Source: BRHc4a sp049323915 (GTDB lineage Bacteria; Bacillota; Desulfotomaculia; Desulfotomaculales; Desulfocucumaceae). Taken from it: 64,000 nt of DNA. How positions within the stretch are numbered: position 1 is the stretch's first letter; the number at the start of each line of letters is the position of its first letter. The stretch is taken from positions 1 to 64,000 of the forward strand of contig JBMOPC010000059.1 of NCBI GenBank assembly GCA_049323915.1, read 5' to 3'. The notes below the pieces were generated by a model. It searched no databases, was not told where the DNA came from, and saw only the letters and a program-made list of their open reading frames with translations. Both the position numbers and the translations under genes were made by a program. Below are positions 24,645 through 33,499 of this stretch, in pieces.

Positions 24645-24701
24645 ATGGAGTTCCAAGCCGGAAATATCGGGGCATCTTCTATCTCGATAAGAGAACTTTA
24701 A
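24645..24701 (+). CDS. Possible 18-residue peptide behind a strong ribosome binding site
   Basis: AAGGAGG (24627-24633) is followed by ATG GAG TTC, encoding MEFQAGNIGASSISIREL and a stop, just before a terminator. No homology is recognised. It may be a small peptide or a chance frame in the 3' end of the transcript. Confidence 0.25.
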   Translation: MEFQAGNIGASSISIREL

Positions 24702-24717
24702 GAGTAAATTTTAAACC

Positions 24718-24750
24718 TCCCCGGGGAGTTAACCGGGGATTTTGCTTTTT
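24718..24750 (+). terminator. Rho-independent terminator of the second tad operon
   Basis: TCCCCGG and CCGGGGA arms with an eight-base loop, followed by TTTTGCTTTTT. Confidence 0.8.
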
Positions 24751-24766
24751 ATAGGGAGGGATACGG

Positions 24767-25516
24767 TTGAAAAAGTTAATTGCATTTCTGACATGTCTAC
24801 TTCTGACCGGGTGTTCACCAGGCAACAGCAACGAAGGACTGGGAAAGGAAGTATATCCAGTGGTGGATAGATACCTGGAATGCTCGGCTGCCGGCAAATG
24901 GCAAGAAGTATATGAGACCCTCTCAGGTGAGGCCCTGGCCGAGGCAAGGGCCAATTCAGGCAGGGTTAAGGCTGAAGAAAAGATTCTCAGAAAAAGTTTT
25001 GGATTAACTCCGGTTTGTGACGGCATAGCTGAGGTTGCGGCTGATTTTACCGTCGGCGCGGGCGGGGAATTTGACCGCCTGGCTTATAAATTTCGGCTTA
25101 AAAGGACCGGAGATAAATGGTTAATATACAAGACCGAGTATGGCGGGTATATTCATGGCGAACTGAGGCCTGGGCAGTTGCCCCCTGGTGTTGGTGATAA
25201 CATTAGGGCGTATATAGAAATGCCCTTTAGGGACAAAAACTCGGTTGGACAGAAATTTCTAGCAGGAAAAACACTTCAAGAATCTCGCAAGGCCGGGCTG
25301 TTGCCCGTTGACCTCAAGATAGTCAAGGAACAGGAAAAGATATCGGTCAGGGTCAAGGCAATTCGGTGTCTTGGAGTATCCGATGGTTATACAGTTACTC
25401 TGGTCAGTTATGAAGTGACTAATGGGGAAACGGTATATGCGTTGGAGGCGTTGGTAGATGTACTGGACGTTAATGGGTCCTGGAAAATTTCAAGGCTGGA
25501 CATTACCAGAACATAA
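24767..25516 (+). CDS. Lipoprotein of unknown function
   Basis: 249 residues from TTG behind AGGGAGGGA. Residues 1-17 form a lipoprotein signal with lipobox LLTGC, so the mature protein is tethered by Cys17 to the outer face of the membrane. Residues 25-125 look like an NTF2/DUF4878-like fold (YLECSAAGKWQEVYETLSGEALAEAR, YKFRLKRTGDKWLIYKTEYG), a fold common in Gram-positive lipoproteins; the C-terminal half is similar in pattern. No catalytic motif. It shares a promoterless 10-base junction with the following secreted giant, so they are probably one operon. Confidence 0.6.
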   Translation: MKKLIAFLTCLLLTGCSPGNSNEGLGKEVYPVVDRYLECSAAGKWQEVYETLSGEALAEARANSGRVKAEEKILRKSFGLTPVCDGIAEVAADFTVGAGGEFDRLAYKFRLKRTGDKWLIYKTEYGGYIHGELRPGQLPPGVGDNIRAYIEMPFRDKNSVGQKFLAGKTLQESRKAGLLPVDLKIVKEQEKISVRVKAIRCLGVSDGYTVTLVSYEVTNGETVYALEALVDVLDVNGSWKISRLDITRT

Positions 25517-25526
25517 GGAGGGGTTA

Positions 25527-28061
25527 ATGTTGAAAAGGTTTGTACTTATTCTGTCTATTCTTGTTATAGGGCTGTTTTCATTCAGGGGAACTGGTGAAGC
25601 ATATTCAATTTCAACCTACGGTGGCGGGTCTCACTACGGCCGGTTTACTCTGGATAGATCAGGTAATGTTTATTATGTCGGTTACTGGAGTCAATTTAAC
25701 CCTGCAGACGATGGTATTAATATTTATAGCAGCAATGGCAGCTCCGGTTTGAGTTCGGTAAGAACTACCGGTGGGCTAGGACTTTTATATTGGAATAAAG
25801 AGTTTACGGGCTATGTTATTGATGGTAGCAATAATCATTGGTTCACAGCAAACGTTTGGTATGGTTCAAATCCAAAAACGGGTTGGTTGTACAGATACGA
25901 TGGAACTAATTTGACAAGGGTATGGGATGCATATAATGTATCATTTAATGCATTAGGCGTAAATCCGGCCGATGGCTGCATGTGGATATATAGGACTGAT
26001 TCCGGATTATATAGGAACAGTGGAGGATCGTTTTATCCCATGGTTGGGCCCGGTTGGGAAATAACTGCTTTTGGCGCGGATTACAGCAATGGTTTTTGGG
26101 CAGGTGGCAGTGCAGGACAAATTGCGGTATGGAATGGAACATCCTGGACAAGTAAAGGCACAATACCCGGGAGTCCAAAGGTGGCAAAGCTCCTTGTTAA
26201 CCCTGCAACAAGGCTGATATGCGCCATCACTACCGGCGGGTTATATCAATATGATGGAAGCAATTGGACCTATCTTAGCGGAGTAAGTTACCCTGGAAGG
26301 TCCTCAATTACAGTTGATGGAAAAATATTTGATTATAACAATAAATATGGTGTAGATATGTATGACTCCATATTGTTAGGAGACGGCAGTATTTATGCTC
26401 TAAATGTCCATGAATACTGTGCTGAGGGTTGTACTATCTGGCCTGTACCGTCAAAGTATAGTTATAGCTTATCATCTTTTACAATGACTCCAAGTCCAAA
26501 CGGCATGACCGGCCAGCTTAAATTAAATGGAACATTTGACGGAAGGTCTGTCGGCTGTGCAAAAATACAGTACAGCACTAACGGGTCAAGCTTTTCTGAT
26601 CTGGGTAACATGGTCAACGGGGATGCCGGCAGTATAACCCCTACAGCTAACAACTACTGGTTTAGGATCAGGTGGGATTACAGGCCACACCCGCTAAACT
26701 CTTGGGCAACTAATTATACAAATTCATACGGGGCGGTACCGGCCATTACCTCGGCCCCCGGGGTGACCAATTCTACCGGGATAAAGGCCTGGGATGCTTC
26801 CCGGGGGCGTTCCTGGGTGCTGTTGTCCTGGGGGCCTCTGTCGGGGGCCTCTGGATACAAGCTGCAGGTTTTTGACGGTAACGCATACCGGTTAAGAGAT
26901 ATAGGGAACGTGACCTCATGGGACAGCCGTACAAAACTTATATTTCCCTTTGTGGCCAACCTGCCGGAAAACAATTCTGTAAGCAGTGACCCGTTCAGGT
27001 GGGACGCCACGGGTCTGGATTTCGAAGACACGGCGGTACGATTATACCGAAGCACGGTGGGAACCAGCTATGATTCAGTTACCGGGTATTATTTCAAGGT
27101 CTCTGCATACAACAGCTGGATGGAAACAACGGAGTCCCTTGTATACGTTATCCTACCGAACGCTACTGACCCCACGGCGCCCACGGGGACCATTTCTGTC
27201 ACTGTTCCTGACGGGGCCACCGCTCCCGCCACTGTATCCATCAGCCTGTCATCGGTGGTTGATAACAGCGGCGGGTCCGGACTGAATCAGATGAGGTTTT
27301 CAAACGACAACGCCTCCTGGTCCGGGTGGGAGAGCTTTGGAGTAACGAAATCATGGACCACAAGCTCAGGCGAGGGAGAAAAAACCGTATACGCCCAAGT
27401 AAGAGACAATGTGGGAAATATTACAACCTTTACAGCCACCTTTTGGTTGGGTGCTACCCTGACCCAGATAAATAATGAGGCCATGGCTGCAAAGCAAAAC
27501 TCTGAGGCTGCCAGGCAGGCATCGGTGGAAGCCAAGGCCAGTGCGGAAGAGGCAAAGACCGCCGCCCAGTCTGCGGCCACAAATTCCGGGATTGCGGCCA
27601 CCAATGCCCAGTCTGCGGCCGACAGGAGTTATTACACGGGGAAATACGGCGGCAACACTGAAAGCGTTGCTGACATATCCGGATATGTACGTCATACGCA
27701 GCTGCCAGCAATAGATTCAAAGGTGGATAATATAAAAAGTGATATTGATAATCTCAATACCACGGTGACCAACATAAACAATGTGGTATCTGCCGATGTC
27801 ATACCACCTTCGGTTAACCTCAAAACACTGTCTGGGGCAGTGGCTACCAGCGGCGGGTCAATTAACCTGATCGTTGCTGCCTCGGACAACAAGAGCACCG
27901 ATTTTACATATAGCGTAAATGGAGGAGCCTACACGTCCTTGCCGGCCAACGGGGTTATAAATGTGCCGCTTGGCGGCCAGGGTCCCAATGTTATAACTAT
28001 CAGGGTCAAGGATGAAGCTGGAAATTTAGGTATTGCCACTATTGTGATTAGAAAACTGTAA
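25527..28061 (+). CDS. Large secreted surface protein with propeller-like, Ig-like and coiled-coil parts
   Basis: 844 residues from ATG 25527 (AAGGAGGGG site); an upstream in-frame start lies inside the lipoprotein gene and is rejected. Signal peptide 1-25 (IGLFSFRGTGEAYS). Residues 30-330 have recurring units ending in Trp/Tyr-rich strands (WLYRYDGTNLTRVWDAYN, IAVWNGTSWTSKG, LYQYDGSNWTYLSG), like a beta-propeller. Residues 400-540 and 545-645 look like Fn3/Ig-type domains, residues 648-705 an Ala-rich coiled coil (EARQASVEAKASAEEAKTAA), and residues 758-844 a final Ig-like domain. No anchor signal. A pilus tip or adhesin role is a guess from location after the tad operon. Confidence 0.55.
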   Translation: MLKRFVLILSILVIGLFSFRGTGEAYSISTYGGGSHYGRFTLDRSGNVYYVGYWSQFNPADDGINIYSSNGSSGLSSVRTTGGLGLLYWNKEFTGYVIDGSNNHWFTANVWYGSNPKTGWLYRYDGTNLTRVWDAYNVSFNALGVNPADGCMWIYRTDSGLYRNSGGSFYPMVGPGWEITAFGADYSNGFWAGGSAGQIAVWNGTSWTSKGTIPGSPKVAKLLVNPATRLICAITTGGLYQYDGSNWTYLSGVSYPGRSSITVDGKIFDYNNKYGVDMYDSILLGDGSIYALNVHEYCAEGCTIWPVPSKYSYSLSSFTMTPSPNGMTGQLKLNGTFDGRSVGCAKIQYSTNGSSFSDLGNMVNGDAGSITPTANNYWFRIRWDYRPHPLNSWATNYTNSYGAVPAITSAPGVTNSTGIKAWDASRGRSWVLLSWGPLSGASGYKLQVFDGNAYRLRDIGNVTSWDSRTKLIFPFVANLPENNSVSSDPFRWDATGLDFEDTAVRLYRSTVGTSYDSVTGYYFKVSAYNSWMETTESLVYVILPNATDPTAPTGTISVTVPDGATAPATVSISLSSVVDNSGGSGLNQMRFSNDNASWSGWESFGVTKSWTTSSGEGEKTVYAQVRDNVGNITTFTATFWLGATLTQINNEAMAAKQNSEAARQASVEAKASAEEAKTAAQSAATNSGIAATNAQSAADRSYYTGKYGGNTESVADISGYVRHTQLPAIDSKVDNIKSDIDNLNTTVTNINNVVSADVIPPSVNLKTLSGAVATSGGSINLIVAASDNKSTDFTYSVNGGAYTSLPANGVINVPLGGQGPNVITIRVKDEAGNLGIATIVIRKL

Positions 28062-28065
28062 TTTG

Positions 28066-28099
28066 GAAAGACCTCCTTAAATGGCGGTCTTTCTTTTTT
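28066..28099 (+). terminator. Rho-independent terminator
   Basis: GAAAGACC and GGTCTTTC arms, loop of 12, followed by TTTTTTATA. Confidence 0.8.
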
Positions 28100-28134
28100 A
28101 TAGAGAGTAATTGAAAGGGGGTGGCGGGTCTGCC

Positions 28135-29808
28135 TTGAAAAAAATTTGGTTTCCATTAGTCGTCGCGGTTTTGTTCTTAACATTCAGTACACCGGCATTT
28201 GCAGAAATAGTTCTGGACGAGGGGTTTACCGATACAACATTGGTAGACCTGATGAAAACCACCGCCCGGGTTGATACGGTAAGTAACTACGTTCTTTTGC
28301 CATGGCAGTCCCTGGCCAGTTCATTAAGCATGATCGAAAACGGTTTAGGCTACGCCACTGCTTCAAAAGAAGGCATCGGTTTATATGAGTATGACGATGC
28401 GGCCGGCAGGGTGGTGCAAAACCCCATTTACTCCTGCTCCTGGGCAACGGACGCCACTGGCGTTTCCTTGCGCCAGGACAACCTCAATGTCTGGGCCATT
28501 ACTCCAGACAGCATCGCGTATTACAAGTTTAACGGCGCCGGCATGAGCAACGACCCGGCACTCAAGGTAACAGGCCTGGTGGACGTGCTTTCGGTGGCCG
28601 CCTTTAAAACAAAGGACTCGGCCCTGCTACTGCAAAGCGAGGGGAATAAGGCAAAAATAACACTGTATGAAGCCGGGGCCAACCTTAACCCTTCCGTGGT
28701 ATTCCAGCCGGACATCGAAAACCCCATAGCCATTTCAATGTTAAATGACTCACCGGACTTCAGGCTATTCACCAAAGACTCGGCATATTACTTTTCTTAT
28801 GATGAGGCTGGCGGGACTTATATCGAGGACCCGGCAAGGAAAATAACCGGGCTTTCAGATAGTATATCCGGGAGCAGTGATGAGACGGGCAACACCGTTC
28901 TTACAAATACTGATTTAGGGTATTACATGAACAATGACACCGGGGGGGCCTCAAGGGTCGACGTCTTAAGCCCCGGGCCGGTGAGTAACCCGGTGGCCGT
29001 GTCGCTGAAACCGGGTGCCTATGAACAGGTTTTCCTGGATGAAAACGGCAATGTGCAGTGGTGGACCTATGATGATGCAGGGGTGAGAATGGTTCGCGAT
29101 TCCAGAATGGAAATAAGCGGCCTGAACCTCAATAAGGGCTATGCCCATCCGAGGAGTTATTATTCGGTTGCCTTGAGCACAGCAAATTCATATGACGCGG
29201 CATATCTTTCCGTAACCGAGGATAAACCCGACGGCACGTCAATCAATTATTATGTCTCATCCGATGGAGGCAGTACATATACGGCAATTACTCCTGGAAG
29301 CTGGACTGCCGTTCCCAGGGGCAACAGCTTTGTTGTAAGGGCTGTTTTAGATACAAGCGATCCTCAAAAGACTCCAAAGCTTCTGCATGTGACACTTGAG
29401 GCAGAGGAGGACCTGGTGCTTGAGGGCAGCATCAGCCCACAGCCGGCTGAAAGGGGCAGGAATGCAACCATATCGGCCAGGGCGGTGAGGCTTACAACCG
29501 GTGAGCCGGTAACGCTGGATTCCTGCTCGGTGCGGTACCCCCTGGAGGCAAAGGCAAACGGAGAGCCTGCGCTCCCGGACGGGGAAGCGCCTGCGGCGGC
29601 CGCCATGGGTTATAATGCCGCCAGCGGCTATTGGGAGCATACATTCACTGTGCCTGAAAAAACAGTCGGTGAACGGTGGCCTGATGATGGCGTATATATT
29701 TTAAGGATAACCGGAACCGATGAATTGGTTCAAAAGCAGGCGGACTTCAATTTTGAAGTCCGCGGTAATATCATGGGAAGATTAATCCTCAGAACGTTAA
29801 GCTGGTAG
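28135..29808 (+). CDS. Secreted protein with repeated propeller-like units
   Basis: 557 residues from TTG 28135 behind GGGGGTGGCGGG. Signal peptide 1-25 (LTFSTPAFAEI). Residues 40-330 contain repeats of the form 'xxYYKFNGAGMSNDPALKVTGL', each a Tyr/Phe-rich strand, a Gly/Asp turn, then P-A-x-K-x-x-G-L; at least three copies are visible near residues 120, 220 and 300, which suggests a beta-propeller. Residues 340-425 look like a carbohydrate-binding-type sandwich, and the C-terminus an Ig-like domain (ISARAVRLTTGEPVTLDSCSVRY). Unrecognised as a family. Probably a surface protein exported with its neighbour at 25527. Confidence 0.55.
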   Translation: MKKIWFPLVVAVLFLTFSTPAFAEIVLDEGFTDTTLVDLMKTTARVDTVSNYVLLPWQSLASSLSMIENGLGYATASKEGIGLYEYDDAAGRVVQNPIYSCSWATDATGVSLRQDNLNVWAITPDSIAYYKFNGAGMSNDPALKVTGLVDVLSVAAFKTKDSALLLQSEGNKAKITLYEAGANLNPSVVFQPDIENPIAISMLNDSPDFRLFTKDSAYYFSYDEAGGTYIEDPARKITGLSDSISGSSDETGNTVLTNTDLGYYMNNDTGGASRVDVLSPGPVSNPVAVSLKPGAYEQVFLDENGNVQWWTYDDAGVRMVRDSRMEISGLNLNKGYAHPRSYYSVALSTANSYDAAYLSVTEDKPDGTSINYYVSSDGGSTYTAITPGSWTAVPRGNSFVVRAVLDTSDPQKTPKLLHVTLEAEEDLVLEGSISPQPAERGRNATISARAVRLTTGEPVTLDSCSVRYPLEAKANGEPALPDGEAPAAAAMGYNAASGYWEHTFTVPEKTVGERWPDDGVYILRITGTDELVQKQADFNFEVRGNIMGRLILRTLSW

Positions 29809-29823
29809 CCAGAAAAGAGCGGA

Positions 29824-30660
29824 TTATTGTTTTTTTACCAGTTCCACGGCAAAGGACTTAAGGTCGGTGGAAATGGCTTCCAGATTTTCAATAAAGGTCA
29901 TAACGCTCTGGGAAGAGGCGGCCTGTTCCTCCGAGACTGCGGATATTTCAGAGATCTGGGTTGCCAGCTCTTCGATATGGCCCTTGATTAAACCTATTAT
30001 CTCTTTAATGTCCTTTACCGATGTGTTTGTACGGCTGGCCAGCTTTCGTATCTCCTCGGCCACAACGTTGAACCCCCTGCCCTGGTCCCCGGCCCTGGCT
30101 GCCTCTATGGCGGCGTTGAGCCCCAGGAGGTGTGTCTGGGACGACACTTCGTTGATTAGCTGGAGTATGCCGTCGGTGTTATGTACGTCGTTCAGCATGG
30201 CGTGAGTGTTTGAATTAATGGTCTGAACAGTTGATGAAAGCTGTTCAGCCGAGGCTGACAGGTTGGTTGTATGGGAGGATATCTCAGTTACTGCCGATAC
30301 CAGTTTTTCCGACAGTTCCTTTATTTTTTCCACCAGCGTTACAGGAAGCCAGAAGCCCAGTGTGCCCACAATGTTGTTTTGTTCATCCCTTATGCAGGTT
30401 ATCCTTCCCATGTAGGGAAAACCGAATTTTTCACTGCCCGCCATAACCACTAACCGTTTTCCTTCCTTAAGGCAGCGGTAAGTTACGGTACCCGGGGTGA
30501 TAGCATCACCGGATTTGATTTTATGGTCCAATTCCGTACCTGGTATGTAGACTATAAATTTTTCGGTGTCTGTTACCGTTATTGCGTATTCTTCACCCAC
30601 TACCTCTTTCAGCAGGGGAGCCATTTTTACAATACTGTCCACATGATGGTTTTCCAACAC
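29824..30660 (-). CDS. Soluble methyl-accepting chemotaxis-type sensor
   Basis: 278 residues from GTG behind GGAGGTG. No membrane helix. Residues 1-110 are a small sensor domain (EEYAITVTDTEKFIVYIPGTEL, TCIRDEQNNIVGTLGFWLP), similar to those of short cytoplasmic MCPs. The rest is an MCP signalling domain with the hairpin tip INEVSSQTHLLGLNAAIEAARAGDQGRGFNVVAEEIRKLA, where CheA and CheW bind. The domain is shortened compared with full-length transducers. It stands alone, convergent to the secreted-protein gene on the plus strand, with no chemotaxis gene nearby. Confidence 0.88.
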   Translation of the reverse strand: MLENHHVDSIVKMAPLLKEVVGEEYAITVTDTEKFIVYIPGTELDHKIKSGDAITPGTVTYRCLKEGKRLVVMAGSEKFGFPYMGRITCIRDEQNNIVGTLGFWLPVTLVEKIKELSEKLVSAVTEISSHTTNLSASAEQLSSTVQTINSNTHAMLNDVHNTDGILQLINEVSSQTHLLGLNAAIEAARAGDQGRGFNVVAEEIRKLASRTNTSVKDIKEIIGLIKGHIEELATQISEISAVSEEQAASSQSVMTFIENLEAISTDLKSFAVELVKKQ

Positions 30661-30901
30661 GTTTTACACCTCCGCATATTTTTGAAGAAATTGAAAATTT
30701 ATTCTTTTCTGTAAATGCCGTCATAACTTCCTAGCTTCCGAATTTCTGAACTTCCGGAATTTCCGCAAAATGCTCCCTGGGCAGGGAGGCCTTTTCTATT
30801 TATTTTGATATTAAATCTTAAAAACCTTTATTTCGATTCAAAATATACATTTTTTTTTACCAGGAAATTATCCACTGAATTAACCTCAATCGCAAACAAA
30901 A

Positions 30902-30930
30902 GGCTGCCGTCTCCTGATTTGACGGCAGCC
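30902..30930 (-). terminator. Terminator of the dehydrogenase/fumarase operon
   Basis: GGCTGCCGTC and GACGGCAGCC arms; read on the minus strand it is followed by TTTTGTTTGC. Bases 30661-30900 otherwise hold the MCP ribosome binding site and stuttering ATTTC/CTTCC intergenic sequence. Confidence 0.8.
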
Positions 30931-30945
30931 TGTGGAATTGTATTT

Positions 30946-31503
30946 TTAAATTCCCTCCGCATACTTAGCTATGCCCTCTGAATAGACATCCCCGCCGTGT
31001 ACGTCATATGCCACTGTCAGCGGGAAGTCCTCCACCTCCAGGCGGCGTATCGCCTCTGTCCCCAGGTCTTCATAGGCAACCACCTCTGACTTCTTAACCG
31101 CTTTGGCCAATAATGCGGAAGCACCCCCGATGCCCGCCAGATAGACAGCGCCGTATTTAGAACAGGCCTCCCTGACCATGCTTCGCCGTGGGCCCTTGCC
31201 TATAGTGCCCTTTATCCCGTACTCCAGCATTGACGGGGTGAACAGGTCCATCCGGTAAGCTGTGGTGGGACCTGCGGAGCCGATAACATGGCCGGGCTTG
31301 GCCGGGCAAGGGCCGACGTAATAAATAATCTGCCCCCTTAGATCCACAGGAAGCTCTTCTCCGTTTTTCAAAAGCTGAATCATTCTCTTATGGGCGGCGT
31401 CTCTGGCAGTGAAGATGATGCCGGACAACATCACCTCGTCTCCGCTCCTTAGCTTTCTTATAACTTCATCCGTCAGCGGTGTGTTGATACGGTGAAGCGC
31501 CAT
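30946..31503 (-). CDS. Class I fumarate hydratase (or tartrate dehydratase-like) beta subunit, pair 1
   Basis: 185 residues, the C-terminal-type subunit of heterodimeric iron-sulfur hydro-lyases. Markers: GDEVMLSGIIFTARDAAHKRM, YYVGPCPAKPGHVIGSAGPTTAYRMD and GKGPRRSMVREACSKYGAVYL, all conserved in FumA/B-type beta subunits. Together with the alpha subunit it reversibly hydrates fumarate to malate; L-tartrate dehydratases share the architecture, so substrate is not certain. It is the last gene of a four-gene minus-strand operon (33500 upstream). Confidence 0.82.
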   Translation of the reverse strand: MALHRINTPLTDEVIRKLRSGDEVMLSGIIFTARDAAHKRMIQLLKNGEELPVDLRGQIIYYVGPCPAKPGHVIGSAGPTTAYRMDLFTPSMLEYGIKGTIGKGPRRSMVREACSKYGAVYLAGIGGASALLAKAVKKSEVVAYEDLGTEAIRRLEVEDFPLTVAYDVHGGDVYSEGIAKYAEGI

Positions 31504-31519
31504 TCTTAAGCCGACCCCC

Positions 31520-32362
31520 CTAAATTGTGCGTGATTTTCTCCTGGCAGCGTGGCACTGTAAGTTTACAGCCACGGGAAGCGCCGTTATATGTGTTGCATA
31601 TGCCTCCACCGCCACCCACAGGGCGGTTTTGGTTCCACCAAGTCCCATAGGGCCAATCCCCGTCCGGTTGATCAGGTCAAGCAATTCTTTTTCCAGCACG
31701 GCCAGGTGAGGTTGGGGATTATATACGCCTATTTCTCTTAACAGTGCCTTTTTGGCCAGATATGCCACATGATCAAAGGTTCCGCCCAGCCCAACCCCCA
31801 CCACAATTGGGGGGCAGGCCTTTCCTCCCGCCTTTTTAACAGTATCCAGCACAAATTTCTTTACCCCTTCAGGGCCGTCTCCGGGGAGCAGAAAATCGAG
31901 CGCGCTCATATTTTCACTGCCTCCGCCCTTGGGTACAACGGTAAGCTTTACGCTGTTCCCTTCCACGATCTCGGTATGGATCACGGCTGGAGTATTATCG
32001 CCGGTGTTCACCCTGATAAGAGGGTCTCCCACCACCGATTTTCTCAAATACCCCTGATCATATCCTTTTCTGACGCCTGCCTGAATGGCCTCGTGCAGAG
32101 AGCCGCCGGAAAACTGTACATCCTGTCCCACTTCGACAAAGACAACGGCCAGCCCGGTATCGTGGCAGCAGGGCATTCTTTCCCTTGTGGCCAGTCCGGC
32201 GTTTTCCACCAGTTTGTTTAGTATGTTGCGGCCCAGCGGTGATTTTTCAGCTGCTGCGGCATCTTTTACGGCCTCGACAACATCGAAAGGCAGGTCATAA
32301 CACGCCTCCTGGCATAATTGGGCTACTTCTTCAGCAACTCTTCCGACATGTATCTGGCGCAT
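31520..32362 (-). CDS. Class I fumarate hydratase (or tartrate dehydratase-like) alpha subunit, pair 1
   Basis: 280 residues, start ATG behind GGAGGG. Carries the three Cys for the catalytic [4Fe-4S] cluster: CCHDTGLAVVF near residue 60, KACPPIVVGVGLGG near 185 and NLQCHAARR near the end. Family signature GSENMSALDFLLPGDG. Overall this is an N-terminal-type subunit of oxygen-sensitive class I fumarases. A second pair (37061) is embedded with succinate dehydrogenase; this one is with two 2-hydroxyacid dehydrogenases, so it may act on a different hydroxy acid. Confidence 0.82.
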   Translation of the reverse strand: MRQIHVGRVAEEVAQLCQEACYDLPFDVVEAVKDAAAAEKSPLGRNILNKLVENAGLATRERMPCCHDTGLAVVFVEVGQDVQFSGGSLHEAIQAGVRKGYDQGYLRKSVVGDPLIRVNTGDNTPAVIHTEIVEGNSVKLTVVPKGGGSENMSALDFLLPGDGPEGVKKFVLDTVKKAGGKACPPIVVGVGLGGTFDHVAYLAKKALLREIGVYNPQPHLAVLEKELLDLINRTGIGPMGLGGTKTALWVAVEAYATHITALPVAVNLQCHAARRKSRTI

Positions 32363-32431
32363 AAATCCCTCCGGATTTTTATTGTTTACTGGCAGGTTGT
32401 TTTGCTGACTGATAAGCGGCAGGGGGCGTTA

Positions 32432-33472
32432 TTATCCCAGCGGGGGAATGTCAAGCTCCCCGGCCAGATTATTCAGCTCTTCCAGCAACCGGGGCGGAAC
32501 CGGTATCCCGTCCCGGATACGGTCCTTGGCCTTGATAAATCGCCGCTCACCGGGAATGAAGATCTCGTCAACCCCCTTGGACCTGGGAGAATCTTTTATC
32601 TCACCCACCATGTGATCCAGCCTCGACAAGAAATCGGACAGTGGCATCAGCTTGCTTATGTCAATGGCCAGGAAAAAGTGTCCGATATTCACCGGATCGG
32701 TGCTTTCGTCATAGATCCAGCCCACCCGGGGCCCATAGGCGGAGCCGCTTAAGACCCCCGACAGTATTTCCACCGCCAGCGCCATGGCGTAACCCTTCGG
32801 GCCGGCCATGGGCAGTACGGCTCCCTCCAGGGCGGCCCTGGCATCGGTGGTGGGGCGCCCCTCGCTGTCAATGGCCCAGCCCTCGGGTATGGGGCGGCCT
32901 TCCTTGGCGGCCAATATTATATTGCCCCTGGCAACTGTGCTGGAGGACATGTCAATGACCACCGGCTGTTCTGTCCCGGGAAATGAGAATGCAATGGGAT
33001 TCGTCCCGAAATAGGCCTGTTTTCCTCCCCACGGGGGGATCCCCGAAGGGGTGTTGGTAAAGGCCATCCCAACCATGCCGCTGGAACTGGCCATCTTGCA
33101 ATAATATGACGAGGCTCCGAAATGGTTGCTGTGTTTTGTTGCCACAGCCCCTATGCCTGCTTCTTCAGCCAGCTTAATGGCCACCTGCATGGATCGGACA
33201 CCCACCAGCTGCCCCAGTCCGTTGTCACCATCCACATTGGCCAAACCCGGGGACGTGCGGTCTACTTTGATATTCGGCCGGGCATTGATACGGCCGTTAA
33301 GTATTCTTGTAAGGTATACCGGCAACCTGCTTATGCCGTGGGTATCAATTCCCTCCAGGCTGGTGTCAATCAATACGTCTGCCACTATGGACGCGTCTTC
33401 CTGGGAGACACCGGCCCCCTGCAGCAGGCTTTGGCAAAAACTGAACAGCTTGTCTTTATCGAAATGTGACAT
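32432..33472 (-). CDS. Ldh_2-family malate/L-lactate/(R)-sulfolactate-type dehydrogenase
   Basis: 346 residues, NAD(P)-dependent oxidoreductase of the malate/L-lactate dehydrogenase family (COG2055), unrelated to Rossmann-type enzymes. Markers: DTSLEGIDTHGISRLPVYL (His near residue 45, catalytic), KHSNHFGASSYY with the conserved His, TNTPSGIPPWGGKQAYFGTNPIAF and GPKGYAMALAVEILSGVLSG. ComC, the (2R)-3-sulfolactate dehydrogenase, belongs to this family. Next to an SlcC-like enzyme and with SuyAB in the same regulon, sulfolactate is a good candidate substrate; malate is the main alternative given the adjacent fumarase. Confidence 0.78.
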   Translation of the reverse strand: MSHFDKDKLFSFCQSLLQGAGVSQEDASIVADVLIDTSLEGIDTHGISRLPVYLTRILNGRINARPNIKVDRTSPGLANVDGDNGLGQLVGVRSMQVAIKLAEEAGIGAVATKHSNHFGASSYYCKMASSSGMVGMAFTNTPSGIPPWGGKQAYFGTNPIAFSFPGTEQPVVIDMSSSTVARGNIILAAKEGRPIPEGWAIDSEGRPTTDARAALEGAVLPMAGPKGYAMALAVEILSGVLSGSAYGPRVGWIYDESTDPVNIGHFFLAIDISKLMPLSDFLSRLDHMVGEIKDSPRSKGVDEIFIPGERRFIKAKDRIRDGIPVPPRLLEELNNLAGELDIPPLG

Positions 33473-33499
33473 TATGCTTATGTCCTCCCATTCATTAGG

